DNA from: JACGMN01 sp964522635
Lineage (GTDB): Archaea > Halobacteriota > Syntropharchaeia > Alkanophagales > Methanospirareceae
Direction: 5' to 3'
Assembly (NCBI GenBank): GCA_964522635.1
Contig: CAZFWT010000026.1
Span: forward strand, 1-23,292
Length of the DNA: 23,292 bases
The position numbers and the translations under genes are program-made. The notes beneath the pieces are model-generated. The model ran no database searches and was not told where the DNA came from. It saw nothing but the letters and a program-made list of their open reading frames with translations. Of this stretch, positions 1-7,491 are shown piece by piece (position 1 is the first letter of the stretch; each line of letters starts with the position of its first letter).

Positions 1-822
1 CCCGTTCTCCAGCAAATACCGCTTTACCTCCTGAATGGTATACTCCTTGTAATGGAATATTGACGCCGCGAGCGCCGCTGACGCTTCTGTTGCTTCGAAC
101 ACAGCTTTCATGTGCACTGGCAATCCGCACCCGCCTGATGCGATCACCGGAATGTTCACGCGGTCGCAGACCGCTCGCGTCAACGCGAGATCGAACCCGT
201 CCTTCGTGCCGTCCCTATCCATACTCGTGAGCAGTATCTCACCCGCACCCCTCTCTTCGACTTCTTTCGACCATAGCACGGCGTCAACCCCCGTGAACTT
301 CCTGCCGCCGTAGTAGGAGCACTCGAACCAGCAGGCGCCGTCCGTCGTCTCGATGAGCTCTCTGCCTCCCTCTGTTGCTGCCTTCACCTCTGCCGCAGTC
401 CGCACGTACCGCCGTTTCGCATCGATCGCCACCACACACGCCTGACTGCCGAAGATGCGCGCAACATTGTTCACCAGCTCGTGCTTGAGCAGAGCTGCGG
501 TATTGATCGAGACTTTATCCGCGCCCGCGTTGAACAGCCGACGCGCGTCCTCCACGCTACGAATCCCACCGCCGACGGTCAGCGGTATAAACACGTTGCT
601 CGCGGTCTTCGCGATCACGTGCGCCATCGTCTCTCGCCGTTCATGCGACGCCGTTATATCCAGGAAGACGAGCTCGTCTGCGCCCTGCCCGTCGTACTCC
701 CGGGCAAGCTCCCAGGGGATGCCAGCGTACGTGATGCGCTGGAACTCGATCCCTTTGACTACTCTGCCTTCAGGGAGAGCCAGATCGCAGTCCAGACAGG
801 GGATAATTCGCTTGGTTAACAT
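1..822 (-). CDS. hisF: Imidazole glycerol phosphate synthase cyclase subunit HisF (3' end cut by window edge)
   Basis: HisF is the cyclase half of IGP synthase. It uses ammonia delivered by HisH to convert PRFAR to imidazole glycerol phosphate and AICAR in histidine biosynthesis. The frame opens with an ATG at 822 and stays open to base 1 (274 codons). The N-terminus IIPCLD holds the catalytic Asp, followed by GRVVKGIEF, GADELVFLDITAS, the phosphate-binding VGGGIRS, VVAIDAK with the second catalytic Asp, and LLTSMDRDGT. The C-terminal phosphate site IASGGCG and LAASIFH are also present. The readable protein ends in LLENG, so probably only a few residues are missing. The start lies 6 bp after the hisH stop, so the two subunits are made from one message. 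Identification is secure. Confidence 0.96.
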   Translation of the reverse strand, partial: MLTKRIIPCLDCDLALPEGRVVKGIEFQRITYAGIPWELAREYDGQGADELVFLDITASHERRETMAHVIAKTASNVFIPLTVGGGIRSVEDARRLFNAGADKVSINTAALLKHELVNNVARIFGSQACVVAIDAKRRYVRTAAEVKAATEGGRELIETTDGACWFECSYYGGRKFTGVDAVLWSKEVEERGAGEILLTSMDRDGTKDGFDLALTRAVCDRVNIPVIASGGCGLPVHMKAVFEATEASAALAASIFHYKEYTIQEVKRYLLENG

Positions 823-828
823 CGCAGG

Positions 829-1440
829 TTACGTGCCTTCTTGAGCGATAGCGGCGAAGTTGCGTAAGATGTGCAATCCTTTTTCCGACGACTTCTCAGG
901 GTGAAACTGAAGGCCATAGAGGTTTCCTCGCTGCACCACCGCTGCCAATGCCCCGCCGTATTCGACCGATGCCACGACACGTTCAGCATCGCGCGGCACA
1001 CAGTGGTACGAGTGCACGAAGTAGAAGTAATCGTGCTCAGTGATCCCAGCGAGCAGCTGAGTCGGTCGCTGGATCGTGAGGTTGTTCCAGCCCATATGCG
1101 GCACTCTCACAGTCTTCGGCAGCCGCACAACGCTCCCCGGAATCAATCCTAACCCCGTTTCAGAGCCCTCCTCGCTTTCCTCAAGGAGGAGCTGCATCCC
1201 CACACAGATGCCAAGGACGGGCACACCGGATTCGATGCACTCGATTAAGATCGCAGCAAACGGCCTGAAGCTGCGTGCGCAGTCGTCGAACGCGCCCACG
1301 CCCGGTACAATAATCCCGGCCGCATCCTTCAGGCTTGCGACTACATCCAGGGTGACGAGCAGCGGCTGATCGTACACGCGCTTCAGCCCGTTGTAGATGC
1401 TGAAGCGGTTCCCAATCCCGTAGTCGACGATCGCGATCAT
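829..1440 (-). CDS. hisH: Imidazole glycerol phosphate synthase glutaminase subunit HisH
   Basis: HisH is the class I glutamine amidotransferase that releases ammonia for HisF. The 203-aa length is normal. The start IAIVDYGIGN matches the family IVDYGxGN opening. GICVGMQLLLE carries the nucleophile Cys within a GxCxG elbow, and LQFHPEKSS carries the His and Glu of the catalytic triad. PHMGWN and YFVHSYH are HisH-specific signatures. It is immediately followed by hisF. About 87 bp separate it from the upstream nadE/guaA-like gene, so it may have its own promoter, although no strong TATA box is obvious there. Confidence 0.96.
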   Translation of the reverse strand: MIAIVDYGIGNRFSIYNGLKRVYDQPLLVTLDVVASLKDAAGIIVPGVGAFDDCARSFRPFAAILIECIESGVPVLGICVGMQLLLEESEEGSETGLGLIPGSVVRLPKTVRVPHMGWNNLTIQRPTQLLAGITEHDYFYFVHSYHCVPRDAERVVASVEYGGALAAVVQRGNLYGLQFHPEKSSEKGLHILRNFAAIAQEGT

Positions 1441-1527
1441 GCTTTGAGGTCACTAACCGTTATTCTAACTTAGGGCTAGAAATACCGGGTCCCCGTTTGG
1501 CGCAGTCGGTGTGTGCGGACCCGCCCC

Positions 1528-2193
1528 TCACTTCACCAGCGACTTGCGGAGCGTGTCCAGAACCACGGAAAACGGTTTGCGGTCCACGAATTCGGGTGGT
1601 AAGCCCAGACTCCTCGCAAGCTTTATCACCTCGTGCTTGTTCAGCTTCCGCAACGGCTCAACGATCGTTAATCCGTCCCGTCGCGAGTCGATCAGGCGAA
1701 TCTCTTCAAAGATATCATCCAGTAGCTCAACGCCTTCCTCTGTTTTCACCACATCTGCTGAGGTCGTGCCCTGTACTAAATACTTCGCCTTCTCCTCACG
1801 CACCACGCGACCGAGAACCGAGTAGAATGCGTTTTGATACACCCGTCTCAGCTCCTCCCGTTCAGTAACGCCGCTCAATGCGTTATAGAACTCCTGCGTG
1901 GCATCGACCGTTCTGACATTCATGGCACTCGTCTCCAGGAAGCCGGTTATGCGCGCTACCTCCTCTCCCCGCATCAAGCCATCGGCGATCATCACGGCCA
2001 CCATCTGCTTCCCAATCGCGCGGTGCGTCAATACCGCGGCAAGGGTGGTATCAACACCACCCGTTACCGCGATGACCGCTTTTTCAGTCCCCAGTTTCTT
2101 CTGAAGGTCCTCCACTTGCTCCTCCACAAATCGCTCTGGAATGAACATTTTCTCGCTCTTCCCTCCTTTTCCCTTTTCGACTTCACGCTTCAT
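1528..2193 (-). CDS. GMP-synthase-like N-type ATP pyrophosphatase lacking the dimerisation domain
   Basis: The protein resembles the ATP-pyrophosphatase domain of GMP synthase (GuaA subunit B): an N-terminal FIPERFVEEQVEDL helix, a PP-loop, LTHRAIG, DGLMRGEE, VDATQEFYNALSGVT and LVQGT. Such domains adenylate a carbonyl or carboxyl group before ammonia attack. Several GuaA hallmarks are missing. The PP-loop reads TGGVDTT instead of SGGVDSS, the HHNVGGLP segment is replaced, and the protein stops soon after LPPEFVDRKPF, where GuaA has its XMP-binding and dimerisation domain. At 221 aa it is about 90 residues shorter than GuaA-B. It is therefore probably not a GMP synthase, and its substrate is unknown. 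The start chosen overlaps the stop of the upstream FMN gene (ATGA). A second ATG at 2148 (MFIPERF) follows a purine-rich GGAGG stretch, fits family N-termini better and may be the true start. Confidence 0.8.
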   Translation of the reverse strand: MKREVEKGKGGKSEKMFIPERFVEEQVEDLQKKLGTEKAVIAVTGGVDTTLAAVLTHRAIGKQMVAVMIADGLMRGEEVARITGFLETSAMNVRTVDATQEFYNALSGVTEREELRRVYQNAFYSVLGRVVREEKAKYLVQGTTSADVVKTEEGVELLDDIFEEIRLIDSRRDGLTIVEPLRKLNKHEVIKLARSLGLPPEFVDRKPFSVVLDTLRKSLVK

Positions 2194-3788
2194 TTGAGCA
2201 AGATCCCTTCCATCAGATCCTGCTCAACTTCATGCATCATCGGCACGCCCGTGACCTCGGCCGCAAGCTCACTGAGCGCGGCAAGATCACTTCGATCGAT
2301 CAGATCCAGCTTGAACTTCCGCGTGCCTGCGAGCAACTGCTTCAATCCGAGGCCCAGCCGTTCGCTGAGATAGGTGTACACACCCAGGGTAGACCACGGT
2401 ATTTCATTCCCCAGTTTATCGCCGTATGCCGCCCTGAGCGTATCGGTGGTGATAAAGAACTTCTCCGGGCTGTTGCCGTATTTATTGGCGAAATCACGCG
2501 GCAGCCTGCCTTTCGCGGCGAGCTCGGCGAAATAGCAGGCTTTCATCGCGGCCGTAAGTGGTGCGCGTGCCATGGTGATCGATTTTACGAACGGTCTGTT
2601 CCCCACGAAATTGCCCAGTGCGAGCGCCTTGAACATCTGTGTCTCATTGACGAACCCCCCGGCCATGCTTATATCAGGAACGTATCGTCCTGCACGTTCC
2701 AGGATCTGTGCGCACCGCAAGACCTGCGCTTCTAGATACACCGTCGGCGTGCTCATCTCGTTCATCATCGGTACCGGACTCATGCCGGTGCCGCCGCCTG
2801 CGCCGTCAAAGGTGATGTAATCCACCTTCGCCTCCGAGGCCACGCGCATCGTCCATGCCACGTCCACCGGACGGTACGCCCCGGTCTTGATCGTAACGTA
2901 CGTGGTGCCAATCTCGCGCAGCCAGTCAACGTCGTCGATGAAGTCGGCTTCATCGGGGAAGCCGACGCGGCTGTGCCGTTCAAAGGTCTTGAAGAGCCCG
3001 TCTCTGAACGCTTCCCGGACCACCTCATCCTCGGGATCTGGCAATACGTAATAGCCACGCTTCTTCAGCTCAATCGCACGATCGAGCGAAGAGACACGTA
3101 TCTCGCCGCCAATCGCCTTCGCGCCCTGGCCCCATTTTCGCTCGATGATGTTCACCTCTAATTTCGAGACCGCGTACTCATCCACCCCGAAACGCTGATC
3201 CTCGACGTTCGTCTGCACCGCGATCTCGCCGTACGTGCCGTCCCAGTACTCTTTGAACCGTCTCACGCGCCGTTCCAGCTCAGGCGATTTCGATACCTTG
3301 CCATCCGTGAATACCGCGTTCTTGTCCACGCCGCAGACGTTCTCCCCGACAATGACGATGATGCCGGAGAGCGCTGCACCGATGGCGAGTGCATCCCAGT
3401 TGTTCCGGCCCACATCGGTAGAGCCGAACGCGCCGCTCGCCAGGGGCAGTTTGAGCGGAATTCCGCCTATACTCGATTCAATATCCACGTTATGGAACAG
3501 CGCGACATCCGGGTCAGGCGCGATCCCTTCGGCGCCGCGCAGACGGGAGAGGATATTGAAGTCAGACCAATCAAGCCCGTAATCCTTGTTCGACGCCGCA
3601 GTGCTCCAGCCAAACTGCTCTGGCTCCGGATATAACACCTCTCGACCCCTGAACGCTGACTTCCCCACTTCACACAGTACGGTACACTCCTTCACACAGA
3701 TCGGGCACATGCCGCTCTGCGTGTTCACGTCTCTTCTCCTCACGGATGTCCCCGTGGTCGATCTCGCATTTGCATAGATATCGGGCAT
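2190..3788 (-). CDS. FMN-binding glutamate-synthase-like protein with N-terminal Cys cluster (GltB2 type)
   Basis: This 533-aa protein belongs to the FMN-binding glutamate synthase (GOGAT barrel) family. GOGAT barrels transfer reducing equivalents through FMN to make glutamate from 2-oxoglutarate and ammonia or glutamine. Near the N-terminus Cys28, 31, 35 and 39 form a CxxCxxxCxxxC cluster that could bind Fe-S. The barrel shows the family KWGQGAKA motif, then DYITFDGAGGGTGMSP (FMN phosphate loop) and ISMAGGF. No glutaminase domain is present, so ammonia must come from elsewhere. The frame is open further upstream to 3986, but that extension lies wholly inside the frhB-like gene and has low-quality sequence. 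The ATG at 3788 begins 5 bp after the frhB-like stop and is preceded by GGAGGTG and GAGGT. Its stop overlaps the next gene by ATGA. Family membership is clear; actual glutamate synthase activity is inferred. Confidence 0.88.
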   Translation of the reverse strand: MPDIYANARSTTGTSVRRRDVNTQSGMCPICVKECTVLCEVGKSAFRGREVLYPEPEQFGWSTAASNKDYGLDWSDFNILSRLRGAEGIAPDPDVALFHNVDIESSIGGIPLKLPLASGAFGSTDVGRNNWDALAIGAALSGIIVIVGENVCGVDKNAVFTDGKVSKSPELERRVRRFKEYWDGTYGEIAVQTNVEDQRFGVDEYAVSKLEVNIIERKWGQGAKAIGGEIRVSSLDRAIELKKRGYYVLPDPEDEVVREAFRDGLFKTFERHSRVGFPDEADFIDDVDWLREIGTTYVTIKTGAYRPVDVAWTMRVASEAKVDYITFDGAGGGTGMSPVPMMNEMSTPTVYLEAQVLRCAQILERAGRYVPDISMAGGFVNETQMFKALALGNFVGNRPFVKSITMARAPLTAAMKACYFAELAAKGRLPRDFANKYGNSPEKFFITTDTLRAAYGDKLGNEIPWSTLGVYTYLSERLGLGLKQLLAGTRKFKLDLIDRSDLAALSELAAEVTGVPMMHEVEQDLMEGILLK

Positions 3789-3793
3789 ATTAC

Positions 3794-4948
3794 TTACCTC
3801 ACACCTCCTCGATTTTGCAGGGTGAACGGGAATGGATTTGTCAAACACGCGGCACAAATCTCCATCTGGTCCTGCATCCTGCCATAATTCCGCGTCTTCT
3901 TCCTGAACGCGAACTGCTCGACCTCCTGTATCTCGTCCGCAGTCAGCCGTCTCGTTTCTATCGTCCCGGCCAGCGCAGAGGCGCAAACGAGCTCCTTGCC
4001 TGTCCCGGTGCGAATGATCACTGTCGTCCAGCCATCAGGCGAGCCCACCGAGCCCGCAGAGATATCCGCGAGTTGCGACGAGGCATCTTCACAGATCTTG
4101 CAGGTATCGCGTGTGCAGCGCTCAATGTCCCTGAGCGGGATACTGATCTCTCTGTCCCGGGCAACCACGGTGAACCTCCCCTGCGCGACGAAAAAGCGCT
4201 CCACGGTTCGGATATCAACGCCTTCTTCCTCTGCGAGATAGCGAACCAGCTCACGATGCCAGAACGCTTCAGTGCTAAAGACGCCGATCAGGAGCTTCAC
4301 CCGGTCTAATTCCAGAACATGATCACGGAGTGCCTGCAGCCTGCGCACCGCCTCGATATTGCACCCGGTGCCCACCATCGCGATCCGCTCGTAGCCGCGA
4401 TCGATCGCTTCCCAGACGCCCTGAACGGAGGGGCAGGCGGTATATTTCGGGCCGCGGCCGAGGAGCACGGCTTCCGGCGTGGTCGCGACGAAGGGTACAG
4501 CTTTCCAGTCCGCGGTTCGCGTCGCCACAACCGCGGCGTCAATAAAACCGCTTCGTAACGCTTCGTAGAGCAAAGCCGTAATGACACCGCCGTCCTTGCC
4601 CACCCCCCGAATACTCGCTTCGGTTGCGCGTGCGCGAATGATATCGGTGTAATAGCCAAGGATTCGCCGCTCGGGCGAGGATGCGCTGGGACTGAAATCA
4701 CAGACGCCGTACTCCAGTCGCGGGCATTCCTCCTCACATAACCGGCACGCGGCGAACGAGCGAGGGCAGAAACTGAAGCAGAATCCCTTCGATGTCGTGC
4801 CACCACAGCCCTTTTCATACACCACCTCTTCGTCTCGATACTTCTCAAACTCCGGTGTGAACGCGGCACAGGCGCCGCAATAGCAGCATACCGGGAAGTC
4901 TCTCTGATTAGTTTGAACCTCAACAGCCTCTCGTTTCGTCAGTGCCAT
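3794..4948 (-). CDS. FrhB/FpoF-like coenzyme F420 oxidoreductase subunit
   Basis: This 384-aa protein is of the F420 hydrogenase/dehydrogenase beta-subunit family, flavin and Fe-S proteins that pass electrons between F420H2 and a partner. The N-terminal 85 residues are Cys-rich (CCYCGAC at 21-27, then Cys 48, 57, 61, 68, 71, 75 and 83), suggesting Fe-S clusters or zinc. The FrhB core begins around residue 116 with GKDGGVITALLYEALRSG. The late hallmark CKICED...LADISAG.GSPDGWTT is intact, and a further CAAC pair lies near the C-terminus. It is the first gene of a compact operon with the FMN barrel protein and the pyrophosphatase, so F420H2 is its likely electron donor to that barrel. It is divergent from the ribbon-helix-helix regulator gene. 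The partner assignment is inference; the family is clear. Confidence 0.9.
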   Translation of the reverse strand: MALTKREAVEVQTNQRDFPVCCYCGACAAFTPEFEKYRDEEVVYEKGCGGTTSKGFCFSFCPRSFAACRLCEEECPRLEYGVCDFSPSASSPERRILGYYTDIIRARATEASIRGVGKDGGVITALLYEALRSGFIDAAVVATRTADWKAVPFVATTPEAVLLGRGPKYTACPSVQGVWEAIDRGYERIAMVGTGCNIEAVRRLQALRDHVLELDRVKLLIGVFSTEAFWHRELVRYLAEEEGVDIRTVERFFVAQGRFTVVARDREISIPLRDIERCTRDTCKICEDASSQLADISAGSVGSPDGWTTVIIRTGTGKELVCASALAGTIETRRLTADEIQEVEQFAFRKKTRNYGRMQDQMEICAACLTNPFPFTLQNRGGVR

Positions 4949-4977
4949 TTTCTTCTTACTTGCATTTTTGAACGGAG

Positions 4978-5007
4978 TATTAATATCGGTTTTTGAGAAT
5001 TTTTAAG
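4978..5007 (-). promoter_or_regulatory. Promoter and candidate operator of the frhB-like/FMN/PPase operon
   Basis: Read on the minus strand, an AT-rich ATATTAAT element (about 4979-4986) lies about 30 bp before the ATG at 4948, as expected for a TATA box with a very short leader. An alternative TATA-like TTAAAAAT lies at about 5000-5007. On the plus strand, TTGAGAATTTTTAA (4993-5006) sits just upstream of the nearer TATA. The same TTGAGAAYT word sits at equivalent places in front of both amt operons. Confidence 0.45.
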
Positions 5008-5032
5008 CGGAATTAGGGCTTCTTCAGAAAAG

Positions 5033-5073
5033 GTATGAAACAAAATTAAAAAGTATGAACAAAATTTATATGG
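5033..5073 (+). promoter_or_regulatory. Promoter of the RHH regulator with two 14-15 bp direct repeats
   Basis: GTATGAAACAAAATT (5033-5047) and GTATGAACAAAATT (5053-5066) form a direct repeat with a 20-bp period, about two helical turns. The second copy runs into TTTATATGG (5065-5073), a good archaeal TATA box about 30 bp before the ATG at 5100. Ribbon-helix-helix proteins often bind paired repeats, so autoregulation is plausible but inferred. Confidence 0.5.
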
Positions 5074-5099
5074 TTAACAGGAAAATGGTTGGTAACGAG

Positions 5100-5669
5100 A
5101 TGACTGCACCAGAGCGAATCACGGTGGCGATGGACGAAGAGACCTTCAAGGTCTTCTCAGCGGTGCGAGATGAACTCGGGTTGTCGCAGAGCGAGCTCAT
5201 TCGCAAGGCATTGAAGTTTTATAGCAAATATCGCGTGCTCATCGAGTCCATGGAGGACAAGAAGATGTACACCCATGCCGAGATGCTGAAGGTCGGCGAG
5301 CACGTGATCGTAGACATTGATCACTGGCTCCTCTTTCTCCAGTTCATGGAGACGCACCCGGAGAAGGAGCAGTTCTGGGAGTTGAACAAGCCGATCTATG
5401 AGGCACATGCCGAGCTCTTCAAGCACAAATCGTATGGTGTCGAGGACGTGCTCAAACGGCTCGAGGCCTGCAATTACTACACCCTGAACCAGGTATCCAG
5501 GAACGATTATACCCTGATCCTCAGCTCGGACGCGCTCAAGAAGTTCGTCAAGACGCTCCTGGAAGAGACGTTCCGCGGCATGGGCTTCACCGTGGAGATA
5601 CGGGAGGACTTCACCAAGCTGCGGGTGAAGGTTCTGCAAGAGGCGCCAAAAGAGAAAGGACGGAGCTAA
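5100..5669 (+). CDS. Ribbon-helix-helix (CopG/Arc-type) transcriptional regulator with C-terminal domain
   Basis: The first 40 residues (RITVAMDEETFKVF, then LGLSQSELIRKALKFY) form a beta strand plus two helices typical of ribbon-helix-helix DNA-binding domains. About 150 further residues form an unrecognised mixed alpha/beta domain, likely for sensing or oligomerisation. Archaeal CopG-like proteins of this general size are known, but the ligand is unknown. The frame is open from an ATG at 5055, but a strong TATA-like element (5065-5073) and a direct repeat overlap those first codons. The ATG at 5100 gives a near-leaderless transcript and begins just before the conserved strand, so it is chosen. 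The gene is divergent from the F420/FMN operon and is the only DNA-binding protein within the nitrogen island, which makes it a candidate local regulator (inference). Confidence 0.8.
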   Translation: MTAPERITVAMDEETFKVFSAVRDELGLSQSELIRKALKFYSKYRVLIESMEDKKMYTHAEMLKVGEHVIVDIDHWLLFLQFMETHPEKEQFWELNKPIYEAHAELFKHKSYGVEDVLKRLEACNYYTLNQVSRNDYTLILSSDALKKFVKTLLEETFRGMGFTVEIREDFTKLRVKVLQEAPKEKGRS

Positions 5670-5767
5670 AAGAAGTTCTCGCTCCGGCTTGTCTCCGCAG
5701 GTTCTTCTTTATCCCCCCGCTCCAACCGTGTTCATGATGTCGTCCGCTTCCGCCGCTGTGTCGCTCG

Positions 5768-6367
5768 CTACAAGAGGTCAAGGAAGTAATGATGGATCCT
5801 TCGGTCTTCGGTGAGCTCGGGATGGAACGCGAGTGCAAGTATCTTCCCCTGCTGCGCGGCGACGATCTGCTCCTCGAATGTTGCCAGGACCGTAACGTCT
5901 TCGCCCGTGCGGGTGATTGCGGGCGCCCGGATGAAGACGGCGGGAAACGGCTCCTCGAAGATCCTCATCGGGAGCAGTACCTCAAACGATTCCCGCTGCC
6001 GTCCAAATGCGTTCCGCTTCACGGTGATGTTCATCAAGCCGAGCAGTGGCTGACCGGTTCGTGCAACCTCCTCCTCGCCCTCGGTCGCCAGCAGCACGAG
6101 GCCCGCGCAGGTGCCCAGGATCGGGATATCGTGCACCTCAACAGCCGTTGCAATCTCCTCAAAGATACCTTCGCGCTGCATGAGCCGCCCGATGGTCGTG
6201 CTCTCGCCGCCCGGGATCGCGAGTGCGTCGCAATCCGCAACTATCCCCTGGTGTTTTATCCACACCACCTCGCCACGTTCGCCGCGCTCGGCTAACGCCT
6301 TCTCGAACGCACGGACGTGCTCCGCAACGTTCCCCTGGATTGCGATTACACCGATCTTCGCTGGCAT
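5768..6367 (-). CDS. pdxT: Pyridoxal 5'-phosphate synthase glutaminase subunit PdxT
   Basis: PdxT hydrolyses glutamine and feeds ammonia to PdxS, which builds pyridoxal 5'-phosphate. The 199-aa length is typical. IGVIAIQGNVAEH matches the family start, GGESTTIGRL is the PdxT signature loop, GTCAGLVLLA contains the nucleophile Cys, and LAFHPELTED contains the catalytic His and Glu. No pdxS gene lies in this window. It sits 47 bp downstream of carA on the same strand and may be co-transcribed with carB-carA. It is one of three class I glutaminases (with HisH and CarA) within 7 kb. Confidence 0.96.
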   Translation of the reverse strand: MPAKIGVIAIQGNVAEHVRAFEKALAERGERGEVVWIKHQGIVADCDALAIPGGESTTIGRLMQREGIFEEIATAVEVHDIPILGTCAGLVLLATEGEEEVARTGQPLLGLMNITVKRNAFGRQRESFEVLLPMRIFEEPFPAVFIRAPAITRTGEDVTVLATFEEQIVAAQQGKILALAFHPELTEDRRIHHYFLDLL

Positions 6368-6414
6368 CGTTTCTTTTTTAACGTCCCTTACTTAAGCGCG
6401 TAATTCCGGTTCCC

Positions 6415-7491
6415 TTAGGTGGTATATCCGCTCAGCGCGTCAAAGAAGATCTGCTCGGTATCCCACGGGCCAGGACTCGCCTCGGGATGGTATTGCACGC
6501 ACTTCAGACCGAGATACTCGTTCTCAAAGCCCTCCACCGTGTTGTCGTTCGCGTTGATCTGCGTGAGTTCTGCTTGCCCATCGAGTGAGTCTTCATCCGC
6601 GGCAAACCCGTGATTCTGTGAGGTGATGTATACACGGCCGGATTTGAGATCTTTCACCGGCTGATTCGCGCCTCGGTGCCCGAACTTCAGCTTATACGTA
6701 TCACAGCCAAGCGCGAGCGCGATGATCTGCAGTCCCAGGCAAATCCCGAAGATGGGCAGCTCGCCCAGGAACGCCTTGACGAGCTGCATCGCATGCTCGC
6801 CGCGCTTTGGATCGCCCGGCCCGTTGGAGAGCAGCAGAGCGTCAGGTTCCACCGCCCGGATCTCTGATTCTCGTGTGTTCGCCGGGAACACGAAAACGTT
6901 CCAATTCCGCTTCGCCAGATTCTTCAGGATGCTGCGCTTGATGCCCAGATCGAGCACCGCGATTCGTTTCGCATTCGCTTTCCCCGCTATCTCGTACGCG
7001 TGCTGACAGGAGACCTCAGCGATCAGGTCGCGTTCCGAGATATCCGGTTGTGTTCGCGCACGTTCCAGTACCGCTTCCCGCTCCACCGTGCTTCCTACCT
7101 GCAAGCAGGCTTTCATGGTGCCGTATTCGCGGATCTTACGCGTCAGCATCCGAGTATCGAGCTCGCTGATCCCGGGCACACCTTCGGCTTCCAGAAATTC
7201 TGCGATACTGCGCGTGCTCTTGTAATGCGAGGGCGCGTCGCACTGCTCCCGTACCACAAACCCCTCGACCTTTATGCCGTCCGATTGAAAGTTTGCCCCG
7301 CTTACGCCATAGTTCCCGATGAGCGGGTAGGTGAGCATCAAGATCTGGCCTTTATACGAGGGATCGGTCAGCGCCTCTTCGTAGCCCGTAAAGGGCGTTG
7401 CAAAGACGAGCTCGCCAATCGCGGTTCCCGCCGCGCCAAAACCCCGGCCTTCTACCACTGTCCCATCCTCAAGCGCAAGAATCGCCTTCAT
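6415..7491 (-). CDS. carA: Carbamoyl phosphate synthase small (glutaminase) subunit CarA
   Basis: CarA hydrolyses glutamine and channels ammonia to CarB for carbamoyl phosphate, the precursor of arginine and pyrimidines. The 358-aa protein has the N-terminal CarA domain (ALEDGTVVEGRGFG, FTGYEEALTDPSY, YGV) and a C-terminal class I amidotransferase. LLSNGPGDP, GICLGLQ with the nucleophile Cys, FGHRGANQPV and QYHPEASPGP with the His and Glu are all intact. Its ATG overlaps the carB stop by 4 bp (ATGA). The order carB then carA is the reverse of the common bacterial carA-carB order. Confidence 0.97.
   Translation of the reverse strand: MKAILALEDGTVVEGRGFGAAGTAIGELVFATPFTGYEEALTDPSYKGQILMLTYPLIGNYGVSGANFQSDGIKVEGFVVREQCDAPSHYKSTRSIAEFLEAEGVPGISELDTRMLTRKIREYGTMKACLQVGSTVEREAVLERARTQPDISERDLIAEVSCQHAYEIAGKANAKRIAVLDLGIKRSILKNLAKRNWNVFVFPANTRESEIRAVEPDALLLSNGPGDPKRGEHAMQLVKAFLGELPIFGICLGLQIIALALGCDTYKLKFGHRGANQPVKDLKSGRVYITSQNHGFAADEDSLDGQAELTQINANDNTVEGFENEYLGLKCVQYHPEASPGPWDTEQIFFDALSGYTT

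Noticed and set aside
3789..3986. N-terminal extension of the FMN glutamate-synthase-like protein
   Set aside because: It lies inside the frhB-like coding sequence in another frame and has no family-like sequence; the ATG at 3788 has a good ribosome-binding site and 5-bp spacing.
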